NCBI RefSeq assembly: GCF_041434935.1 | Contig: NZ_CP107964.1 | Coordinates: forward strand, 6,679,001 to 6,743,000 | Direction of reading: 5' to 3' | DNA from: Kitasatospora sp. NBC_00374 | GTDB taxonomy: Bacteria; Actinomycetota; Actinomycetes; Streptomycetales; Streptomycetaceae | Length of the DNA: 64,000 nt | In this document: in pieces, positions 1 to 8,964 of the stretch | Position numbering within the stretch: the first letter of the stretch is position 1 | Layout: the number at the start of each line of letters is the position of its first letter | Translations under genes and position numbers: made by a program | The notes under the pieces: model-generated | Database searches by the model: none | What the model saw: only the letters and a program-made list of their open reading frames with translations | What the model was told of the DNA's origin: nothing

Positions 1-18
1 CGGTACCGCGGCAACTGA
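1..18 (+). CDS. 3' tail of an upstream gene (partial)
   Basis: The first bases read R-Y-R-G-N-stop in frame 1, ending in TGA at 16-18. A purine-rich ribosome binding site (GGGGGGAGA) follows just before the next start at 40. Only five codons are inside the window, so the product cannot be recognised. In Tad/Flp pilus loci the gene before a TadG-like gene is often a TadE-like pseudopilin, which would fit, but that is inference from position only. Confidence 0.3.
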   Translation, partial: RYRGN

Positions 19-39
19 GCGGGGTGGGGGGAGATTTCG

Positions 40-489
40 ATGAGGGTCCGGACCATCCGGACGATACGTGGCGACGGCGAGGACCGGGGCGCGATCTCCA
101 CGTTCGTGGCGATCACCGCCGCCAGTCTGGTCGTGCTGCTCGGCATCGTGCTGGACCTCGGCGGCCGGCTGCGCACCATGGAGCAGACCGACGCGCTCGC
201 GCAGGAGGCCGCCCGCGCGGCCGGCCAGCAGCTGGACCGCCGCGCCCTGCTGGAGGGCCGCGGCTACCAGGTGCTCCAGGCCGAGGCCGAGGCGGCGGCC
301 AACGCCTACCTGGCGGGCCACCACCTGACGGCGCACGTCGAATTCCCCGACCCCCGCACCGTCGCGGTGCGCATCGACTCCACGTACGACACCAAGCTGC
401 TCAGCCTGGTCAAAATCGACACCCTCCCGGTGCACGGGACCGGCAAGGCCGTCCTGGTGCACGGCGTCACGGAAGCGGAGAACGGCTGA
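40..489 (+). CDS. TadG/TadE-like Flp pilus assembly protein
   Basis: A 149-residue protein with a short basic N-terminus (MRVRTIRTIRGDGEDRG), then a single hydrophobic segment at about residues 19-41 and a hydrophilic extracytoplasmic remainder. This is the architecture of TadE/TadG minor pseudopilins: the motif DRGAISTFVAITAASLVV resembles the 'RGs.a.e.A' start of TadE-like segments. Such proteins help assemble or anchor Flp (type IVb) pili at the membrane. A strong ribosome binding site (GGGGGGAGA) precedes the ATG. The stop overlaps the next start (TGATG at 487-491), so the LysM protein is probably translationally coupled. Family assignment is from layout and hydrophobic pattern; the exact TadE or TadG subgroup is uncertain. 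Confidence 0.75.
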   Translation: MRVRTIRTIRGDGEDRGAISTFVAITAASLVVLLGIVLDLGGRLRTMEQTDALAQEAARAAGQQLDRRALLEGRGYQVLQAEAEAAANAYLAGHHLTAHVEFPDPRTVAVRIDSTYDTKLLSLVKIDTLPVHGTGKAVLVHGVTEAENG

Positions 490-3400
490 TGGCCGCGCGA
501 CGAGCCAACCACCATGCCCGCACCGCCGGTTCGGCACCGGCAGGCCCAGGTGGGCGCCGTCCGGTGCGGATCCGGCCGGCCCGCCGCCGCACCGCCGGGT
601 CGGTGCTCGGCGCGTCCGGCGCCCTGATCGCCCTGCTCGGGCTGCTCGGCGCCGTTCCGGCCGTCCTGCTCTACGGCACCCTCGCGGTGATCGGCATGGG
701 GGATCCGGTCGAGGGCGGTCTCGGCACCGTACTGACCAGCCCGGACGACGGCCGCCTGTTCCTGTGGGTGCTGGTCGCGGTGGGCTGGGTGGCCTGGCTC
801 TGCTTCGCCGGCTCGGTGCTGCTGGAGATCCCCGCCCAGCTGCGCGGCCGGGTGGCCCGCCGGATCCCGGCGCTCGGCTGGAGCCAGCGGCTCGCCGCCG
901 GACTGGTCGGCTCGGTGCTGGCCCTGCTCCCGGTGGCCGGCTCGGCCTTCGCCGCCGCGCCGGCCCACGTCCAGGCCGTCGCCCCCGCGCAGTTGGCGGC
1001 GGCGCCGCAGTACGCGCAGCTCACCGCCGTACCGGCGGCCGCGCCCGCCGCCGAGCCGCAGGCCGGCTACACCGTCCGCGACTCGCGGCCCGCCGACAGC
1101 CTCTGGTCGATCGCCGAACGCCAACTCGGCTCCGGTGAACGCTGGCAGGAGATCGCCAAGCTCAACAACGGCCGGGTGATGGACGATTCCGGCCTTCGCT
1201 TCGACGCCGACCGGCCGATCCAGCCGGGCTGGAAGCTGCTGATGCCGGCCGACGCCAGGGCCGACGACGCGCAGGGCGCCCCGGCCGCCGGGGCGTCCGC
1301 CGCACAGCCCGCCCCCGCCGTGCCGCACGCCGGCGGTTCGGTGACCGTCCACGAGGGCGACACGCTGTCCGCCATCGCCCAGCGGGAGTTGGGCTCCGCC
1401 GAGGCCTGGCCGCAGCTGTTCGACGCCAACAGGGGTGCCCGGTCGCCGGACGGCGAACGGCTCACCGATCCGGACGTCGTGGTGCCCGGCATGGTCCTGG
1501 CGATCCCGGGCGCCCCCGCGGCCCCCGCGCAGTCCACGCCGCCGACGGCCGAGGCACCCGCGCCCGCACCGGCCCCCGCTCCCGAATCGACGCCCGCCCC
1601 GGCCCCCGCACCGGCCTCGCCGGCCCCCGCGGAGAGCTCGGCCCCCGCCTCGACGGCTCCCGCCTCGCCGGCCCCCGCCGACACCGCCCCGGTCCCGGTC
1701 GCCGACCAGCACCGGGCCAAGCCCAGCGACGACTACTCGGTGGCCCTCGCCGCCTCCGGGATCAGCGTGCTGCTGGCCGCCGTCCTGATCGGCTCGGTGG
1801 CCCGCCGCCGCGCCGACCAGCAGCGCGCCCGCCGCCCCCGGCACCGGATCGCGCTGCCCGCCGCGCCCGCCGCGGCCTTCGAGGCCGAGCTGAAGGCCCG
1901 CCAGAGCAGCCCGGCCCTGGACCTGCTCAACCGGGCCCTGCGGACCCTGTCCCGCAACACCGTGCGCGGCGACAAGCGGCTGCCCGCCCTGGTCGCCGCC
2001 CGGGTCACCCCCGGCCGTACCGTCGAACTCCACCTCGCCGCGCCGGCGGTGCCGATCGCCCCGTTCCGCGCCGCACACGCCCCGAACGTGTGGTGGTGCC
2101 CGGAGGACTCCTCCGAACTGCTCTCCGCCGGCCAGGCCGCCAAGGCCTCCTCGCCGTATCCGGCCCTGGTCACCCTCGGCAGCTCGCCGGACGGGTCGGT
2201 GGTCCTCGCCGACCTGGAGACCGTCCGGCTGGTGCACCTGTCCGGCCACCCCGACGACGCCGGGGACGTGCTGCGCACCCTGGCCGTCGAGCTCGCCCAC
2301 AGCCCACTGGCCGACCGGCTCCACCTGCACCTGGTCGGCTTCGACGGCGAGCTGCCGATCGCCGGGCCGGCCGTCGAGCGGGTGCACCACCACGAGACCA
2401 TCGAGGCCGCGCTCGCCGTGCTCGGCCCCCGGACGGCCAAGGCGCGGGCGACCCTGATCGCCGCCGACGCCGCCAGCCCGCGGGAGGCCCGCAGCCGCGG
2501 CCACGCCGACGAGAGCTGGGTGCCGGAGATCGTCCTGTCGGCGCAGCCGCCCGCCGGCACCGTCCCCACCGAGCTGGGCCGGCTGCTCGACGGCCGCCCG
2601 CGGACCTGCCTCGCCGTGATCACCAGGGCGCCCGAGCGCGGCGCCGGGCCGGTCGCCCGCTGGACGCTGCCGAGCACCGGCCAGGCCACCCTGCCCGGCC
2701 TGCACCTGTCGGTGGAGCTCCAGCGGCTCAGCGGCGAGGAGCTCGGCCACCTCGGCGAGCTGGTCCGCAGCTCGGGGGACACCCGCCAGCACCCCGCGCC
2801 CGACTGGACCCTGGACGGGCCCGGCGCCGACCTGGAACCCGCCCAACTCCCGCTCCCCGTACCGGTCCTGGCCGGGGTCGGCGGCGGCGTCGGGAACGGC
2901 GGCGCGACCGGGGAGGCCGGCCCGCGGCTGGTCGCCCGGGTGGTCGGCACCGGCGCCGGCCCGTTCGCGGGCATCGCCCCGACCAGCCCGACGCCGGCCG
3001 CGGTGACCCCGGTGGTGCCCGTCGCCCCGGCCGTCCCCGGGGCGCCGCAGCCGTCCCGGCACGGCGTCAACGGCCGGGGCCTGCAGGCCGTCCGGCCGTC
3101 CGGCCCGGCCGCCGCACCCGAGCTGCCCGCTGCGGGGCCCGGGTCCGCACCGGAGCCGGCGCCCGCACCACAGCCCGCACCGCCGCCGGCACTCCAGCCG
3201 ACACCCCGGCCCGGGTCCGGGCCCGAGTCCGTTCACGACGCCGGGTCGGCCGCCGGACCGGAGGAGCCGCCGGCGACCGCCGGGCCCGCCCCGCAGGCCC
3301 CGGCGCCCGCACCCGGCGGCACCCGGAGCGACAGCGGGGACCTGCTGGCCATCCTCCGCTCCCCGGAGGCCCACACGCCCCGCACCGCCCCCCGGATCCG

Positions 3401-4145
3401 CCTGCTCGGCCCGGTGGACGTGCTCGGCGCGGTCGGGACGGCCGAGCCGGGAGCCGTCCCGCACCTCACCGAGCTGGCCGCCTTCCTGGCCCTGCGCCCG
3501 GGGACGGACCACACCGAGCTCGACCGCGGCCTGCACCCGGGCGCCGCCCACCTGGACCCGCACCCCACCGCGGCCGGCCACGCCGTCAACCCGCTGCCGA
3601 ACAAGCTCACCGCGCTGGCCGACTGGCTCGGCGCCTCCGCGGAGGGCCGTGCCTTCCTCCCCGCCGACCAGGCCGAGGGCTACACCCTCGCTCCCACGGT
3701 CAGCTGCGACTGGGACGAGTTCCGCAGCCTCTACCGGCGCGGTATGCGCAGCACCAGCAGCACCGCCGACGCCGCCCTGGCCCACGCCCTCGCGCTGGTC
3801 CGCGGCGCGCCGTTCGCCGAGGCCGCGTCCGGCGCGTACGGCTGGGCCGAGGCCGAACGCCAGGACATGCTCGCCGCGATCGTCGACACCGCGCACGAAC
3901 TCGCCGCCCGCCGTCTCCAGTACGGGGACCACCGCACCGCCGAGGCCGCCATCTTCCGGGCCCTGGCGGTCGCCCCCGAGGTCGAGCTCCTGCACCGCGA
4001 CCTCTTCTACGCCTATGCCTCGGCCGGCGCCCGCGACCAGCTGGTACGCGCGGTCAACCGCCTCGACGCCCTCAGCCGCCGGACCGGGCGCCAACTCGAC
4101 CCGGACACCGTCGCACTCCTGCGCGACCTGCTCTCGGGCGGCTGA
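489..4145 (+). CDS. LysM-BTAD multi-domain membrane protein of a Tad-type locus
   Basis: A 1218-residue protein whose ATG overlaps the TGA of the preceding gene. A basic start is followed by three hydrophobic segments at about residues 40-66, 90-115 and 137-158. Two LysM-like domains follow at about 193-252 and 285-340 ([34 protein letters not shown]), then a Pro/Ala-rich linker, a membrane segment at about 418-440, a long low-complexity region, and a C-terminal helical domain from about 1073 that resembles the bacterial transcriptional activator domain (BTAD) of SARP regulators. LysM domains bind peptidoglycan or similar glycans. BTAD folds are TPR-like and usually sit beside a DNA-binding winged helix, which is not evident here. 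Linked to pilus-type genes, it may tie the assembly apparatus to the wall. Its biochemical role is unknown. Confidence 0.85.
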   Translation: MAARRANHHARTAGSAPAGPGGRRPVRIRPARRRTAGSVLGASGALIALLGLLGAVPAVLLYGTLAVIGMGDPVEGGLGTVLTSPDDGRLFLWVLVAVGWVAWLCFAGSVLLEIPAQLRGRVARRIPALGWSQRLAAGLVGSVLALLPVAGSAFAAAPAHVQAVAPAQLAAAPQYAQLTAVPAAAPAAEPQAGYTVRDSRPADSLWSIAERQLGSGERWQEIAKLNNGRVMDDSGLRFDADRPIQPGWKLLMPADARADDAQGAPAAGASAAQPAPAVPHAGGSVTVHEGDTLSAIAQRELGSAEAWPQLFDANRGARSPDGERLTDPDVVVPGMVLAIPGAPAAPAQSTPPTAEAPAPAPAPAPESTPAPAPAPASPAPAESSAPASTAPASPAPADTAPVPVADQHRAKPSDDYSVALAASGISVLLAAVLIGSVARRRADQQRARRPRHRIALPAAPAAAFEAELKARQSSPALDLLNRALRTLSRNTVRGDKRLPALVAARVTPGRTVELHLAAPAVPIAPFRAAHAPNVWWCPEDSSELLSAGQAAKASSPYPALVTLGSSPDGSVVLADLETVRLVHLSGHPDDAGDVLRTLAVELAHSPLADRLHLHLVGFDGELPIAGPAVERVHHHETIEAALAVLGPRTAKARATLIAADAASPREARSRGHADESWVPEIVLSAQPPAGTVPTELGRLLDGRPRTCLAVITRAPERGAGPVARWTLPSTGQATLPGLHLSVELQRLSGEELGHLGELVRSSGDTRQHPAPDWTLDGPGADLEPAQLPLPVPVLAGVGGGVGNGGATGEAGPRLVARVVGTGAGPFAGIAPTSPTPAAVTPVVPVAPAVPGAPQPSRHGVNGRGLQAVRPSGPAAAPELPAAGPGSAPEPAPAPQPAPPPALQPTPRPGSGPESVHDAGSAAGPEEPPATAGPAPQAPAPAPGGTRSDSGDLLAILRSPEAHTPRTAPRIRLLGPVDVLGAVGTAEPGAVPHLTELAAFLALRPGTDHTELDRGLHPGAAHLDPHPTAAGHAVNPLPNKLTALADWLGASAEGRAFLPADQAEGYTLAPTVSCDWDEFRSLYRRGMRSTSSTADAALAHALALVRGAPFAEAASGAYGWAEAERQDMLAAIVDTAHELAARRLQYGDHRTAEAAIFRALAVAPEVELLHRDLFYAYASAGARDQLVRAVNRLDALSRRTGRQLDPDTVALLRDLLSGG

Positions 4146-4233
4146 CGGGCGGGCCGACGGGTGGTGGGCCGGACGGACCCGCCGCCGACCGGCGGGTTCA
4201 TCCGCACGGGATCTGACGGTCTATCATCGCGCC

Positions 4234-5169
4234 ATGGCATCCGCTGAACTGATCCGGATCGTGTCCCGCTCCTCCCCGATGGCGCTGGCCCAGGTGGAGC
4301 GGGTGCGGGCCGAACTGGCCGCGCTGTTCCCCGGGATCGTCACCGAGGTGGTGCCCGTCACCACCTCGGGCGACCGCTGGATGGGGGATCTCGCGGCCCT
4401 CGGCGGCAAGGGCGCGTTCACCAAGGAGGTGGACGCCGCGCTGCTGGCCGGGGAGGCCGACCTCGCCGTGCACTGCCTCAAGGACGTGCCCGCCGACCGC
4501 CCGCTGCCGGCCGGCACGGTGTTCGCCGCCTACCTGCGCCGCGACGACATCCGCGACGCCCTGGTCCACCCGGGCGGGCTGACCCTGGATGAACTGCCCG
4601 CCGGTGCCCGGATCGGCACCTCCTCGGTGCGCCGGATCGCCCAGCTCGCCGCCTCCCACCCGCACCTGGAGTGCGTGCCGATGCGCGGCAACGCCAACAG
4701 CCGGCTGGCCAAGCTGGACGCCGGCGAGGCCGACGCGCTGCTGCTCGCCGTCTCCGGGCTGGAGCGGATCGAACTGCCGGGGCGGATCAGCGAGATCCTC
4801 TCCGTCGACGTGATGTGCCCGCCGATCGGCGCCGGGATCCTGGCCCTGCAGTGCCGGGAGGACGACACCGCCACGATCGGGACGGTGGCCGGCCTCGGCC
4901 ACCGCGACACCTGGCGCGAGGCGACCGCCGAGCGGATGTTCCTGCACGTCCTCCAGGGCCACTGCAACTCGCCGATCGCCGGCTACGCCAAGGCCGAGCC
5001 GGACGGCCGGCTGTCCATGCGCGGGCGGGTCTTCTCGCCCGACGGCAAGCGGATCCTGGACGCGCACGAGTGGGCCGGCGCGCTCGACCCGGAGGACCTC
5101 GGCACGGCCACCGCCCTGGCCCTCAAGCGGCAGGGCGCCCAGGAGCTGATCGGCGGCATCCCGCACTGA
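4234..5169 (+). CDS. hemC: HemC-like porphobilinogen deaminase (paralogue)
   Basis: A 311-residue protein of the hydroxymethylbilane synthase family, which joins four porphobilinogens into the linear tetrapyrrole of haem, sirohaem and B12 synthesis. Conserved features seen: [14 protein letters not shown] at the N-terminus, [17 protein letters not shown] with Asp84 at the position of the E. coli catalytic Asp84, [23 protein letters not shown], and Cys244 in [11 protein letters not shown] at the site that carries the dipyrromethane cofactor. The cofactor loop differs from the common EGGCQVPIG form, and no other haem genes adjoin it, so this may be a second, divergent copy rather than the housekeeping enzyme. 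The ATG at 4234 follows a short intergenic gap. The family call is firm; the physiological role is less so. Confidence 0.85.
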   Translation: MASAELIRIVSRSSPMALAQVERVRAELAALFPGIVTEVVPVTTSGDRWMGDLAALGGKGAFTKEVDAALLAGEADLAVHCLKDVPADRPLPAGTVFAAYLRRDDIRDALVHPGGLTLDELPAGARIGTSSVRRIAQLAASHPHLECVPMRGNANSRLAKLDAGEADALLLAVSGLERIELPGRISEILSVDVMCPPIGAGILALQCREDDTATIGTVAGLGHRDTWREATAERMFLHVLQGHCNSPIAGYAKAEPDGRLSMRGRVFSPDGKRILDAHEWAGALDPEDLGTATALALKRQGAQELIGGIPH

Positions 5170-5184
5170 CCGGGTGCCGGGGGC

Positions 5185-5751
5185 TCATTCGCGGGCGCGC
5201 GGCGGGAACAGCGCGGTGAGCCGCGGGAGTGCGGCCGGCCCGGCCGCGGGCGGCCCGTCCTCGGGCTCGGGCCACAGCGGGCTGTCGTCGCCCAGGGCGG
5301 CGAGGGCGTCCTCCAGGCCGTCCCCGCCGGTGGACTGCTCGTAGGCCTCGGCCGCCGCGTAGTCGAGCACCTCCCACTCGGGCCACTCGGCGTTGGACCA
5401 GGTGTCGGGGCGGCGCCCCGCCAGCCGCCGCACCTCGGGGACGTCGGCGAGCGAGTCCGGGTCGGTGACGGCCCGCCGGAAGGCCTCCCGGCCGAGGCCG
5501 ATCAGCCAGGCCTGGAAGTACCAGAACCCGTCGTCGGAGCACCGGCCGCCCTGGATCACGCTTGCCGCCTCCCACAGCTGCGGGGTGCCGGCCGGGACGC
5601 GCAGCTCGTCCAGCGTGAGCTGGAAGGCGAGGATCTCCTCCACCGGCCGCCGGGCGAGCCGCGCCGCCAGCCAGTCGGCGCGCAGGCAGCCGGCGGGGCT
5701 GTGCTGCCGGGCTCCCTCGATCAGGGTCCAGAACTCGTTCTCGTCCGTCAT
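5185..5751 (-). CDS. DUF4240 domain protein
   Basis: A 188-residue acidic soluble protein with no signal peptide. The N-terminal pattern NEFWTLIEGAR, the central RCSDDGFWYFQAWLIGLGRE and the later AAAEAYEQSTGG are typical of the DUF4240 family, found widely in actinobacteria and with no established function. It converges on the hemC-like gene with only 15 bases between the stops. No strong ribosome binding site is seen before the ATG at 5751. Nothing in the neighbourhood indicates a role. Confidence 0.8.
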   Translation of the reverse strand: MTDENEFWTLIEGARQHSPAGCLRADWLAARLARRPVEEILAFQLTLDELRVPAGTPQLWEAASVIQGGRCSDDGFWYFQAWLIGLGREAFRRAVTDPDSLADVPEVRRLAGRRPDTWSNAEWPEWEVLDYAAAEAYEQSTGGDGLEDALAALGDDSPLWPEPEDGPPAAGPAALPRLTALFPPRARE

Positions 5752-5856
5752 ACCGGCACTCTCGCCGCAGGCACTGACAGCGGCCGCTTGACCTCAACCG
5801 GACTTCAGGTCGGAGGATGGCCGGACCGGAGTGCCAGTGATCAGGGCGGGAGCGTC

Positions 5857-6813
5857 ATGCGCGCAGTGTGGTTGAAGGAGTTCGGCGGGCCCGAGGTGCT
5901 GTCCGAGGGCGAGGCGGTGCGGCCGCTGCCCGGGCCGGGGCAGGTGCTGGTCGAGGTGGTGTACGCCAACATCACCTTCGTCGAGACGCAGTTCCGCGCC
6001 ACCGGCCGGGGACCGTTCACGGCCCGGCCGCCGATGGTCCCCGGCAACGGCGTCGGCGGGGTCGTCACCGAGGTCGGACCAGGGGTGGACCCGGGGCTGC
6101 TCGGCCGGCGGGTGGTCGGCTCCACCGGGGGCTCCGGCGGCTACGCCGAGTACGCGCTCGCCCCCGCCGACGGGCTGTACCCCGTGCCCGAGGGGCTCGC
6201 GCTGGACGAGGCCCTCGCGCTGCTCGCCGACGGCCGGACGGCCGTGCTCCAGCTCGACGCCGCCGCCGTCAAACCGGGCGACCGGGTGCTGGTGGAGGCG
6301 GCGGCCGGCGGGGTGGGCAGCCTGCTGGTGCAGCTGGCCCGCGCCGCCGGCGCCACCGTGGTGGCCGCCGCGGGCGGGGAGCACAAGCTGGCGGTGGCCC
6401 GGGACCTGGGCGCGGCCGAGACCGTCGACTACCGGCGGACCGGCTGGGCGGAACGAGTCCCGCCGGTCGACGTGGTGTTCGACGGGGTCGGGGGAACGGT
6501 CGGCCGGGCCGCCTTCGAGCTGCTCCGGCCCGGCGGACGGATGGTCAGCTACGGCCTGGCGAGCGGCGAGTGGGCCGGGATCGAGGAGGGCGCCGCGGCG
6601 GCCCGCCAGGTCACCCTGATCAGCCCGGTGCCGTCGCCCGCGCTGGTCCGCCGGGCCACCGGCCTCGCGCTCGGTGAGGCGGCCGCGGGCCGGCTGCGCC
6701 CGCTGATCGGCCAGCGGTTCCCGCTGGCCCGGGCGGCCGACGCGCACGCCGCCATCGAGTCCCGGGCCACGCTCGGCAAGACCCTGCTGGAGGTCCACCC
6801 CGTCGCCGGCTGA
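5857..6813 (+). CDS. Quinone oxidoreductase-type zinc-free alcohol dehydrogenase family protein
   Basis: A 318-residue medium-chain dehydrogenase/reductase. It has the N-terminal GroES-like fold (MRAVWLKEFGGPEVL, GNGVGGVVTEVGPGV) and then a Rossmann domain with the nucleotide-binding stretch AAAGGVGSLLVQLARAAG at about residue 148. The Cys ligands of zinc-dependent alcohol dehydrogenases are absent, which places it with NADPH:quinone reductases (QorA-like). These reduce quinones or conjugated enones in the cytosol. The ATG at 5857 has GGGAG four bases upstream, so this start is favoured over longer in-frame options. It stands alone between two intergenic regions. Substrate unknown. Confidence 0.85.
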   Translation: MRAVWLKEFGGPEVLSEGEAVRPLPGPGQVLVEVVYANITFVETQFRATGRGPFTARPPMVPGNGVGGVVTEVGPGVDPGLLGRRVVGSTGGSGGYAEYALAPADGLYPVPEGLALDEALALLADGRTAVLQLDAAAVKPGDRVLVEAAAGGVGSLLVQLARAAGATVVAAAGGEHKLAVARDLGAAETVDYRRTGWAERVPPVDVVFDGVGGTVGRAAFELLRPGGRMVSYGLASGEWAGIEEGAAAARQVTLISPVPSPALVRRATGLALGEAAAGRLRPLIGQRFPLARAADAHAAIESRATLGKTLLEVHPVAG

Positions 6814-7048
6814 CGGCGACGCCCGACCCGCCGGAGGTCCGTCCGCCCCCACCGACCGTCACCTCGCCCTGGTGCGACGGCGATCCGGGGGCGGGCCGGC
6901 GGCGGCGCCGGCCGCCTCGTCCGGGTGATCGCCGACCCGGCCTGGCTCGGCCCCGGGACGACCCCTTATGGTGGCGAACAGGGCGTGGCTCGGATGCCAC
7001 AGTGGACAGCGGGACGTCGCTCGGCGGCGGGCGGGGCGGTGACCGGTA

Positions 7049-8887
7049 GTGGCGGACGTGACGACGACGCCTGGCGGCGGCGAGTGGCGGCCCTTCGGCC
7101 CCGACGAGACCGTGGCCTTGCCCAACCCCGCCCCTGACGAGCTGTTGGCGGAGCGGACCCTGCCACTGCCTCCGCCGCAGATCCCGCCGCAGCCGCAGAC
7201 GGCGCCCACCGCGGCGGCCTCCACCGGCTGGACGACGACGATGCCCGCCGTCCAGCTCCCGCCGCCGGTACCGCCGACCGCCCCCGCGTCCGTCCCCGGC
7301 CCGGCCTCCGCGCCGGACCAGCCCGGCGGGCGCGGGCCGCGCGGCCGGATCCTGGTCGTCGAGGGCGGCTACGGCGGCGCCGGCCGCCGGCCGTGGGGCC
7401 GCGGCGGCTCGGGTCAGGCTCCGGTGCTGTCGGCGATGCTCGCCGCCGTACCGCCGCAGATGCTGCTCGTCGCCGACGGCGTCGACGCCGTCCACCTGCC
7501 CGGCGCGAGCGACCCGCAGAGCGTGCTCGCCCACCTGCGGGCGGCGTCCCGGCACCCCGGCCCGCTGCTGGTGCACCTCGGCGGGCACCTGATCGCCGAC
7601 CGCCGAAGCGGCCAGCTGCACCTGACACTGCGTGACGCCAAGGCGGGCGAGAGCCTGCCCTGGCAGGCCCTGGCCGCCGAACTGCGCCACCGGCCGGTGG
7701 AGTGGGACACCCTGGTGATCGCCGACCTGAGCGCCGACCAGGCGGCCATGCCGCAGGTGCAGAGCGCGATCACCCCGCTGGTCGACGGCGTCCCGCTGTG
7801 GGCCGCCGTCAGCGTCGACCCCGAGCAGATCGGCACCTTCACCCGGGCCCTGATCGAGGCCCTGCACGGCGGCCGCCCGGGCCTCGAAGCGGTGCTGACA
7901 CCCGAGCAGGTGCGCCAGCAGGTGCACTCGGTGCTGCGCGCCGACGTGGTGACGGTGACGGCGCACGCCGCCGACCGCCCGATCTTCCGCAACACCGCCC
8001 GGCAGATCGGCGGCGGGGAGCCACGCCCGTACGAGGGCCCGCGCCCGGCGGCCGTCATGCCCAAGCCCCAGCCCCGGGTGGCCCGGCCGACGGCACGCCA
8101 GCCCGAGCCGGTCGCGGCGCCGCAGCCCACGCCCGAGCAGGCCCGGCGGGCGCGGGTGCCGGTCTCGCTGTTCAAGCCGGACGTCCCGCTGACGCCCCGG
8201 CGGATCCGACCGGTCACCCTGGAGAAGACCGAGGGCGGGCCGGCGGAGCCGGCGGTCACGCTCGCCAAGAAGGCGGCCGCGGCCGCCCCGGCGCCCGCGG
8301 TGCGGCTCGACAAGCCGTCCGCGCCGGTGGACCGGTCCGCGGACTCCGCCGCAGGGCAGGACGCCGACCGGTCCGCCGACGAGCCGGCGGTCGACCCGGT
8401 GGCGGTCTACCGCGAGGAGATCGGCCTGATCGTCCGCTTCGCGGACAACGGCGACCACACCACGGCCGGCGGCCTGGCCCGCGACCTGGAGGAGCGGGCG
8501 GTGACGGCCTTCGGGCCGGTCGCACCGCTGGTGCTGCAGGTGCGTCAGGTGCGTGCCCACGTGTCCCGGCTCGCCGGCCGCCCGGCCGTGGCCGCCGACC
8601 TGTACCGCGAGGTCGCGCTGACCCTGCTGCGCACCGAGGGCCCGGACCACCCGGACACCCAGCAGGCGGCCACCAACGCCGAGGCCTGCTGGCGGGCGAT
8701 CAAGAGCCCGGCCGAGGCCATCGGTGTCGCGCCGGACATCATCGAGCTCCGCGCCCACCTGCCCGGCCCGGACGGCCGCAAGCTACGGGCCTCCGAGCGC
8801 TATCTGCGCCAGCTGGTCGAGGCCAAGGCCGCGGCCGAGGCGCTCGACGAGGCGGCCGCGGAGCCGGCCTCCGCCTTCGGGGACTGA
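7049..8887 (+). CDS. Caspase-like (degenerate CHAT/C14-type) protein with C-terminal TPR-like region
   Basis: A 612-residue soluble protein starting with GTG. Residues 1-110 are Pro/Ala-rich and disordered. About 125-330 forms an alpha/beta domain (LLVADGVDAVHLPG, PGPLLVHLGGHLIADR, WDTLVIADLSAD) that resembles the caspase-hemoglobinase fold, with a histidine (LVHLGGH) where the catalytic His would be but no clear catalytic Cys at the end of the following strand. A Pro-rich linker leads to a C-terminal helical region (about 440-590: VYREEIGLIVRFADNGDH, LAGRPAVAADLYREVAL, GPDHPDTQQAATNAEAC) with TPR-like helices. It ends at a strong bidirectional terminator. Function unknown; possibly a sensing or scaffold protein of the CHAT type. 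The fold is inferred from pattern only. Confidence 0.6.
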   Translation: MADVTTTPGGGEWRPFGPDETVALPNPAPDELLAERTLPLPPPQIPPQPQTAPTAAASTGWTTTMPAVQLPPPVPPTAPASVPGPASAPDQPGGRGPRGRILVVEGGYGGAGRRPWGRGGSGQAPVLSAMLAAVPPQMLLVADGVDAVHLPGASDPQSVLAHLRAASRHPGPLLVHLGGHLIADRRSGQLHLTLRDAKAGESLPWQALAAELRHRPVEWDTLVIADLSADQAAMPQVQSAITPLVDGVPLWAAVSVDPEQIGTFTRALIEALHGGRPGLEAVLTPEQVRQQVHSVLRADVVTVTAHAADRPIFRNTARQIGGGEPRPYEGPRPAAVMPKPQPRVARPTARQPEPVAAPQPTPEQARRARVPVSLFKPDVPLTPRRIRPVTLEKTEGGPAEPAVTLAKKAAAAAPAPAVRLDKPSAPVDRSADSAAGQDADRSADEPAVDPVAVYREEIGLIVRFADNGDHTTAGGLARDLEERAVTAFGPVAPLVLQVRQVRAHVSRLAGRPAVAADLYREVALTLLRTEGPDHPDTQQAATNAEACWRAIKSPAEAIGVAPDIIELRAHLPGPDGRKLRASERYLRQLVEAKAAAEALDEAAAEPASAFGD

Positions 8888-8915
8888 CGGGCGGCGGCCG
8901 TTCTGCCGCGAGGGG

Positions 8916-8959
8916 CCCGCGGGGCGCGGCCCGGACGGCCCGGGCCCGCGCCCCGCGGG
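8916..8959. terminator. Bidirectional terminator hairpin
   Basis: A perfect 14-bp inverted repeat (CCCGCGGGGCGCGG at 8916-8929 and its complement at 8946-8959) lies between two convergent genes. It can fold from either strand and probably ends both transcripts. Confidence 0.75.
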
Positions 8960-8964
8960 GTGGC

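Noticed and set aside
306-4094. A 1262-codon open frame on the minus strand opposite the LysM gene
   Set aside because: No domain, repetitive Gly/Arg composition, and the opposite frame has clear LysM and BTAD domains.
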